Shown one piece after another: positions 4,369-7,062 of a stretch of DNA of 7,062 bases (the stretch's first letter is position 1; every line of letters starts with the position of its first letter). The translations under genes and the position numbers were made by a program. A model generated the notes under the pieces. It was not told where the DNA came from and did no database searches. It saw nothing but the letters and a program-made list of their open reading frames with translations. Location: positions 1 to 7,062 of the forward strand of contig NZ_JBMOUD010000032.1 in NCBI RefSeq assembly GCF_049319665.1, written 5' to 3'. The stretch comes from JBMOUD01 sp049319665. Its GTDB lineage: Bacteria; Pseudomonadota; Gammaproteobacteria; Enterobacterales; Enterobacteriaceae.

Positions 4369-4588
4369 ATGGATTAAACGGCAAGTACGAGAGCAAGAGC
4401 GCCGCGAGTCTGATGCTCGGTTTGATTATCTGCGCAAGCTTCCCGCTAACACGTTTGCAGCGATTTACGCAGAGTGGGCCTCAGAAGATTGGGGTGCTGG
4501 CTGCAACTTAAATGATGTTTTCTATGATGACTGGGCTATTTACCTTGCATCACTAGAGCGAGATGAGGGCTACGAGCAATTGATATGA
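4358..4588 (+). CDS. Unknown phage protein, 76 residues
   Basis: Translation most likely starts at ATG 4358, because GGAGG (4345-4349) stands 8 bases upstream; an in-frame ATG at 4316 has no such site. The N-terminal third is strongly charged and helical (KRQVREQERRESDARFDYLRK, 7-27). The C-terminal half is acidic and aromatic (AEWASEDW, VFYDDWAIYLA). No membrane segment or known motif is visible. It overlaps the 48-residue gene before it by 11 bases and the next gene by 4 (ATGA), so it belongs to the same coupled operon. Function unknown. Confidence 0.72.
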   Translation: MLGEWIKRQVREQERRESDARFDYLRKLPANTFAAIYAEWASEDWGAGCNLNDVFYDDWAIYLASLERDEGYEQLI

Positions 4589-4770
4589 AAGTAAAATGCA
4601 TAACATCACATCTACACCCGATATTTGTCGTTGGGCGAATATACGAAACTGATGGGCGAGAAATTTCAGGTGATGAAATCCCCGGCGAGGCACCTTGGAT
4701 GATGTATGAAGATCTGAAAATCCGAACAGTCCGCCACACGCTAGCTAGTTTCGAAAGGGTGGACTCATGA
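4585..4770 (+). CDS. Unknown phage protein, 61 residues, probable small beta fold
   Basis: The start overlaps the previous stop (ATGA) and has no ribosome site at normal distance (GAGGG at 4565-4569 is 15 bases away), so translation probably depends on coupling. The opening MKVKCITSH then FVVGRIYET is a pattern common in short phage proteins with a small barrel-like beta fold. The rest alternates acidic and hydrophobic residues. No catalytic motif is visible. The stop overlaps the start of the 29-residue membrane peptide. Confidence 0.7.
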   Translation: MKVKCITSHLHPIFVVGRIYETDGREISGDEIPGEAPWMMYEDLKIRTVRHTLASFERVDS

Positions 4771-4856
4771 CAGCTTACATCATCGAACTATCAGCCGGGC
4801 TGTTGACTATCGTTGCAGCCCTTTTTTATTGCCGAAATTTGAGGATTGAAAAGTGA
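4767..4856 (+). CDS. 29-residue single-pass membrane peptide
   Basis: This frame is linked at both ends: its ATG overlaps the previous stop (ATGA) and its TGA overlaps the GTG of the next gene (GTGA). AGGGTGGA (4756-4763) precedes the ATG. The peptide has a hydrophobic stretch at about 4-20 (YIIELSAGLLTIVAALF) and a positive tail (CRNLRIEK), the pattern of a small inner-membrane peptide with its C-terminus in the cytoplasm. A terminator-like hairpin lies within the frame, so it could instead be a fortuitous frame over a terminator. The four-base overlaps argue for a gene. Function unknown. Confidence 0.6.
   Translation: MTAYIIELSAGLLTIVAALFYCRNLRIEK
4797..4827 (+). terminator. Terminator-like hairpin inside the 29-residue gene (possible tR2 equivalent)
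   Basis: GGGCTG (4797-4802) pairs perfectly with CAGCCC (4816-4821) around a 13-base loop, and six T follow directly (4822-4827). This is the form of a factor-independent terminator on the rightward strand. In lambda, N-sensitive terminators such as tR2 lie in the same place, after P and before the nin genes. The loop is long, so strength may be moderate. Confidence 0.55.
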
Positions 4857-5152
4857 AGATTTATATCTCAGGGCCAATGAGTGGCTTGCCTGATTTTAAT
4901 CGTCCCGAATTCAATGTGGCGCGTACATTATTAAAGCTAGATGGTCACTCAGTTCTAAGCCCAGCAATTCTGCCAGACGGATTTGAGCAGCGTGAATACA
5001 TGGATATCTGCATAGCAATGGTTCGCTGCGTAGATTGCGTTTACATGCTTAAGGGCTGGGAAAAATCTGCAGGCGCAAGAGCGGAACACGCACTGGCTGA
5101 AAAGCTAAATCTCAAAATTATCTATCAGGAGAAATCAGATGGACACAACTAA
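4853..5152 (+). CDS. DUF4406 protein (nucleoside deoxyribosyltransferase-like)
   Basis: A 99-residue protein with the marks of the DUF4406 family: YISGPMSG at 4-11, FNRPEFN at 15-21, PAILPDG at 37-43, YMDICIAMVRCVDCVYMLKGWEKS split over 49-72, then GARAEHALAEK (74-84). The fold is related to nucleoside 2-deoxyribosyltransferases, with the SGP segment and the GWEKSxGAxxE segment forming the putative nucleotide pocket. Activity of phage members is not established. The start is GTG at 4853, overlapping the TGA of the membrane peptide, with GAGG (4841-4844) 8 bases upstream. It overlaps the next gene by 14 bases. It may act on nucleotides during early infection, but that is inference. Confidence 0.88.
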   Translation: MKIYISGPMSGLPDFNRPEFNVARTLLKLDGHSVLSPAILPDGFEQREYMDICIAMVRCVDCVYMLKGWEKSAGARAEHALAEKLNLKIIYQEKSDGHN

Positions 5153-5423
5153 ACAGCGTGAAGAGTTTGAAGCGTGGTTTAACAATGAAGTATTCAGCTT
5201 AAAGCTAGCAGACAGCAAACTTGTTAACTGCTATTGGGATGCATGGCAGGCAGCACAAAAGGCAGCTATAGCGAGCATCGAAATTGAGCTGCCAGAGCGT
5301 AAATCAGCAGATTATTTTGCTGATGAATCATTCAGTAGAAAAGACCTCGCAGCAATACACAACGTCACTGTAGAGCAATGCAAGGTTAGAGTCACAGCAG
5401 CAGGACTGAGGGTGAAATCATGA
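5139..5423 (+). CDS. Unknown phage early protein, 94 residues
   Basis: AGGAG (5127-5131) precedes the ATG, which lies inside the end of the DUF4406 gene. The N-terminal half (REEFEAWF, then YWDAWQAAQKAA at 32-43) is of a type seen at the start of many short lambdoid early proteins. The C-terminal 64-92 (FSRKDLAAIHNVTVEQCKVRVTAAGL as two helices) could be a small helix-turn-helix; this is a weak inference. Such genes often arise by joining modules, and the two halves here look unrelated. The stop overlaps the next start in GGTGAAATCATGA. Function unknown. Confidence 0.78.
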   Translation: MDTTKQREEFEAWFNNEVFSLKLADSKLVNCYWDAWQAAQKAAIASIEIELPERKSADYFADESFSRKDLAAIHNVTVEQCKVRVTAAGLRVKS

Positions 5424-5689
5424 ATGTGAAACGCACTTTGAAAATAATCGCGGTGGTTGTCTGCAACCCTCACATGGTTCTTGCTTCTGTCATTCTCACA
5501 ACTATCAATATTCTTGAAAGCCTTATTGATAAGTTAGATGACGCTTTGAGAAACGCCCGCAACTGGATGGAAGGTAAGGCAGAGTCCGCGCCTATTTTCG
5601 CCAAAAAACTGAGCGATCAATTGCAGGAAGAGTCAAACAGGCTTCAGCGGAAAAAGGCGGCTAAGTCAACCAAATACTGGGTTAGGTGA
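5420..5689 (+). CDS. Small predicted membrane protein, 89 residues
   Basis: A basic N-terminus (NVKRTLK) is followed by hydrophobic residues 8-31, broken by Asn-Pro-His at 16-18. This could be one membrane segment or a re-entrant hairpin. The remainder (33-89) is amphipathic and rich in Lys, Arg and Gln, probably a cytoplasmic helix (SDQLQEESNRLQRKKAAK). It is not a typical cleaved signal peptide, as no signal peptidase site is evident. The ATG overlaps the previous stop with GAGGGTGA as ribosome site. I do not recognise a family. Size and charge would also fit a membrane-acting host-takeover protein, without direct evidence. Confidence 0.75.
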   Translation: MNVKRTLKIIAVVVCNPHMVLASVILTTINILESLIDKLDDALRNARNWMEGKAESAPIFAKKLSDQLQEESNRLQRKKAAKSTKYWVR

Positions 5690-5693
5690 AATC

Positions 5694-5912
5694 ATGATTC
5701 ATACACAAAAAGCCAGACAGGCAATGATAGGAAAGAGCTACCAGTCAGATTTGAATAACGCATATGAAATGAGAGTCAACGTCAAATGTATCGTCCAAAA
5801 CGGACGAGGACACACTGTGGTATTTACATCTGGCGACTCTCAGCAATCATCCTGCATAGCATTATCAGACTTTATTAAGCGCTACCCACATAAACTAAAG
5901 GCGAAATCATGA
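5694..5912 (+). CDS. Unknown phage protein, 72 residues
   Basis: The ATG follows the previous stop by 4 bases inside the junction GGTGAAATCATGA. The basic N-terminus (KARQAMIGKSYQ) precedes a likely beta-rich body: two strands around MRVNVKCIVQ and HTVVFTSG, then SSCIALSDFIKRY. No motif identifies a function. The protein resembles the 61-residue product at 4585 in having a short VKCI strand, which may only reflect a common fold. The stop overlaps the next start (ATGA). Confidence 0.72.
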   Translation: MIHTQKARQAMIGKSYQSDLNNAYEMRVNVKCIVQNGRGHTVVFTSGDSQQSSCIALSDFIKRYPHKLKAKS

Positions 5913-6334
5913 TCAACGATTTAGAGCGGTTTAGTGTTGAGAGGCTTGAGGGGCTGATTAGCGATGCAGAAACGTGGTCATCAGTTAGCATTCCATCAAA
6001 TCAGTTAGCAGCACTAGCAAGAATCGCGCTGGCTGCTAAGCGTAGGGCCATTATTGTAAATTTTGGTGAAAGCACCAAAGAGGAAATTGACACTCTGATT
6101 TCGAGAATCAATTCAGAGAAGGGTATGCCTTTTATTCATGCTGATAAGCAAGATAAGCCGGTAATTCCAGGTGGTTGGAAGCTGGTACCAGTTGAGCCAT
6201 CACTCAAAATGATGGAAGCCGCAGTAACTTGTGAAGACGCATCATTCGATGACGATAGCGACATGATTTCTATTCATCACGAAGTTATTTATAAGGCGAT
6301 GCTAGCCGCAGCCCCTGCACCGGAGGAGTTATGA
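5909..6334 (+). CDS. Lambdoid early protein with MLAAAP-type C-terminus, 141 residues
   Basis: The N-terminus (SVERLEGLISDAETW, then SNQLAALARIALAAKRR at 26-45) forms two helices of a kind common in Ead/Ea22-like and related lambdoid early proteins. The C-terminus carries the module GGWKLVPVEPSLKMMEAA (88-105) followed by an acidic stretch and YKAMLAAAPAPEEL (128-141). That tail recurs on otherwise different phage proteins and marks modular exchange. The central part (46-85) is unremarkable. The start lies in GGCGAAATCATGA, overlapping the previous stop. The biochemical role of these proteins is not known. Confidence 0.8.
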   Translation: MINDLERFSVERLEGLISDAETWSSVSIPSNQLAALARIALAAKRRAIIVNFGESTKEEIDTLISRINSEKGMPFIHADKQDKPVIPGGWKLVPVEPSLKMMEAAVTCEDASFDDDSDMISIHHEVIYKAMLAAAPAPEEL

Positions 6335-6582
6335 CAGATATATCAGCTTATGCAATCGTGGCCTTAACTGCTCTTGGTTGGATATACGTCATGACCAAAA
6401 CTGGCGAGTGGCTAATGAGTATTTTCCTCAAGCAGTGGACTAATCGAAGAAAAGAATCAAGGCAGCAGAAGGCGATTAACGAGCTTTACGATGCTTACAA
6501 TCTCGAGGAGCTAAAAGATGGGAGCACGCTGAAAATCGCCACAAGGTCTGGACTGAAGATATTTATGTTCCGGGATAAATAA
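6331..6582 (+). CDS. Small predicted membrane protein, 83 residues
   Basis: GGAGGAG (6322-6328) lies before the ATG, which overlaps the previous stop (ATGA). Residues 5-22 (SAYAIVALTALGWIYVMT) are a probable membrane helix; a second, weaker hydrophobic stretch lies at 26-34 (EWLMSIFLK). The rest is cytoplasmic in type: a very basic linker (NRRKESRQQK, 38-47), a helix (INELYDAYNLEELK) and a short beta hairpin (TLKIATRSGLKIFMF). No family is recognised. It is the last accessory gene before ninB. Confidence 0.75.
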   Translation: MTDISAYAIVALTALGWIYVMTKTGEWLMSIFLKQWTNRRKESRQQKAINELYDAYNLEELKDGSTLKIATRSGLKIFMFRDK

Positions 6583-6594
6583 TCGGAGGAAATA

Positions 6595-7041
6595 GTGGAT
6601 AAACAGGTTTTCTATCTCAGAAGCCCGCAAATACGCCAGAACCTGAAAAACTTCATCGACAGCCTCCCGCTCAGCACCGAAAAACCTCTTCTCGTTACAA
6701 TCCAGCAAGCAACCCGAAGCCTTGACCAGAACGCTAAGCTCTGGGCAACCCTGCGCGATATCAGCGAGCAGGTAGTTTGGTATGAGCGAAAGATGGACTC
6801 GGAGAGCTGGAAGCATGTTTTCACTGCCGCGCTGAAAAAACAGGTCACAGTGCCGGGGATAGATGGTGGCTTCGTCGTGCTGGGGCAATCAACTAGCAAG
6901 ATGACGGTCGGAGAAATGCGCGACTTAATCGAGCTAATGAATGCATTCGGAGCGGAGCAGGGCGTTAGCTGGTCTGATGAATCTCGGCTGGCAATTGAAT
7001 GGGCAAATCGCTACGGCGACAAAACTAAACAGGTGGCGTAA
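6595..7041 (+). CDS. ninB: NinB (Orf) recombination mediator
   Basis: A 148-residue homologue of lambda NinB/Orf, which binds single-stranded DNA and SSB and replaces the host RecFOR function when Red-type recombination pairs strands. Conserved blocks are RSLDQNAKLWATLRDIS (41-57), DSESWKHVFTAALKKQ (68-83), GGFVVLGQSTSKMTVGEM (91-108), ELMNAFGAEQGVSWSDE (113-129) and LAIEWANRYGD (132-142). Length equals the lambda protein within two residues, so it is complete. Translation starts at GTG 6595, with GGAGGA (6585-6590) 4 bases upstream; no in-frame ATG lies near it. It opens the nin region and overlaps the next gene (TAATG). Confidence 0.95.
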   Translation: MDKQVFYLRSPQIRQNLKNFIDSLPLSTEKPLLVTIQQATRSLDQNAKLWATLRDISEQVVWYERKMDSESWKHVFTAALKKQVTVPGIDGGFVVLGQSTSKMTVGEMRDLIELMNAFGAEQGVSWSDESRLAIEWANRYGDKTKQVA

Positions 7042-7062
7042 TGAGTGAGTTAAAAATTGGCT
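7041..7062 (+). CDS. Start of an unknown nin-region gene (partial)
   Basis: Seven codons (Met-Ser-Glu-Leu-Lys-Ile-Gly) are visible before the window ends. The ATG shares a base with the ninB stop (TAATG), and AGGTGG (7031-7036) stands just upstream. Overlap and ribosome site support a real gene; seven residues do not identify it. Confidence 0.6.

Noticed and set aside
6511..6899. Leftward open frames over the start of ninB
   Set aside because: NinB is conserved throughout on the plus strand; the opposite frames have no supporting start signals.
1..7062. CRISPR array, tRNA, insertion sequence or attachment site
   Set aside because: No spaced direct repeats with unique spacers, no tRNA-like cloverleaf, no transposase and no recognisable att core were seen on either strand.

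Overview
The window is the early control and replication region of a lambdoid (lambda/P22-type) temperate phage or prophage from an enterobacterium. The grounds are a clear CII, a P22 C2-like repressor, a NinB, a DnaC-type helicase loader close to the enterobacterial host DnaC, and perfect enterobacterial boxA sequences in two nut-like sites. I cannot name the host species or say whether the phage is integrated. No attachment site, integrase or host gene is visible.

Left arm (1-674, leftward). The start of an unknown gene (1-10) lies downstream of a small arginine-rich N-type antiterminator (21-269). Its leader (270-520) carries two hairpins and a nutL site (boxA plus boxB). Promoter PL and a three-site left operator sit at 525-590. 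A factor-independent terminator (630-653) separates them from the repressor gene. The gene-free stretch 270-674 is therefore filled with regulatory sequence.

Immunity switch (675-1628). The leftward repressor cI and rightward cro flank a three-site right operator (1313-1376). The centre-to-centre spacing there is 24 and 23 bp, the same as in the left operator. No rex-like genes lie between the operators, so the possible repression loop spans only about 0.74 kb.

Right early operon (1628-4225). nutR is followed by cII, a Rha/KilAC-domain protein, an O-like replication initiator and a DnaC-like loader, all tightly packed or overlapping. Inside the O-like gene are two clusters of contiguous 11-bp near-palindromic repeats (three copies at 2943-2975, four at 3059-3102). 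A 33-base uninterrupted purine run (3113-3145) follows. I read this as the replication origin.

Accessory block and nin region (4222-7062). Nine small, mostly unrecognised genes follow, joined by ATGA-type overlaps and in part by a shared junction sequence. They include a 29-residue membrane peptide whose gene contains a terminator-like hairpin (possible tR2 equivalent), a DUF4406 protein and two other predicted membrane proteins. NinB follows, and then the first codons of another gene.

Expected working order, by analogy with lambda: PL and PR fire, N acts at nutL and nutR to carry polymerase through terminators, CII and the CI/Cro switch choose lysis or lysogeny, and the initiator plus DnaC-like loader recruit host DnaB to the iteron cluster.
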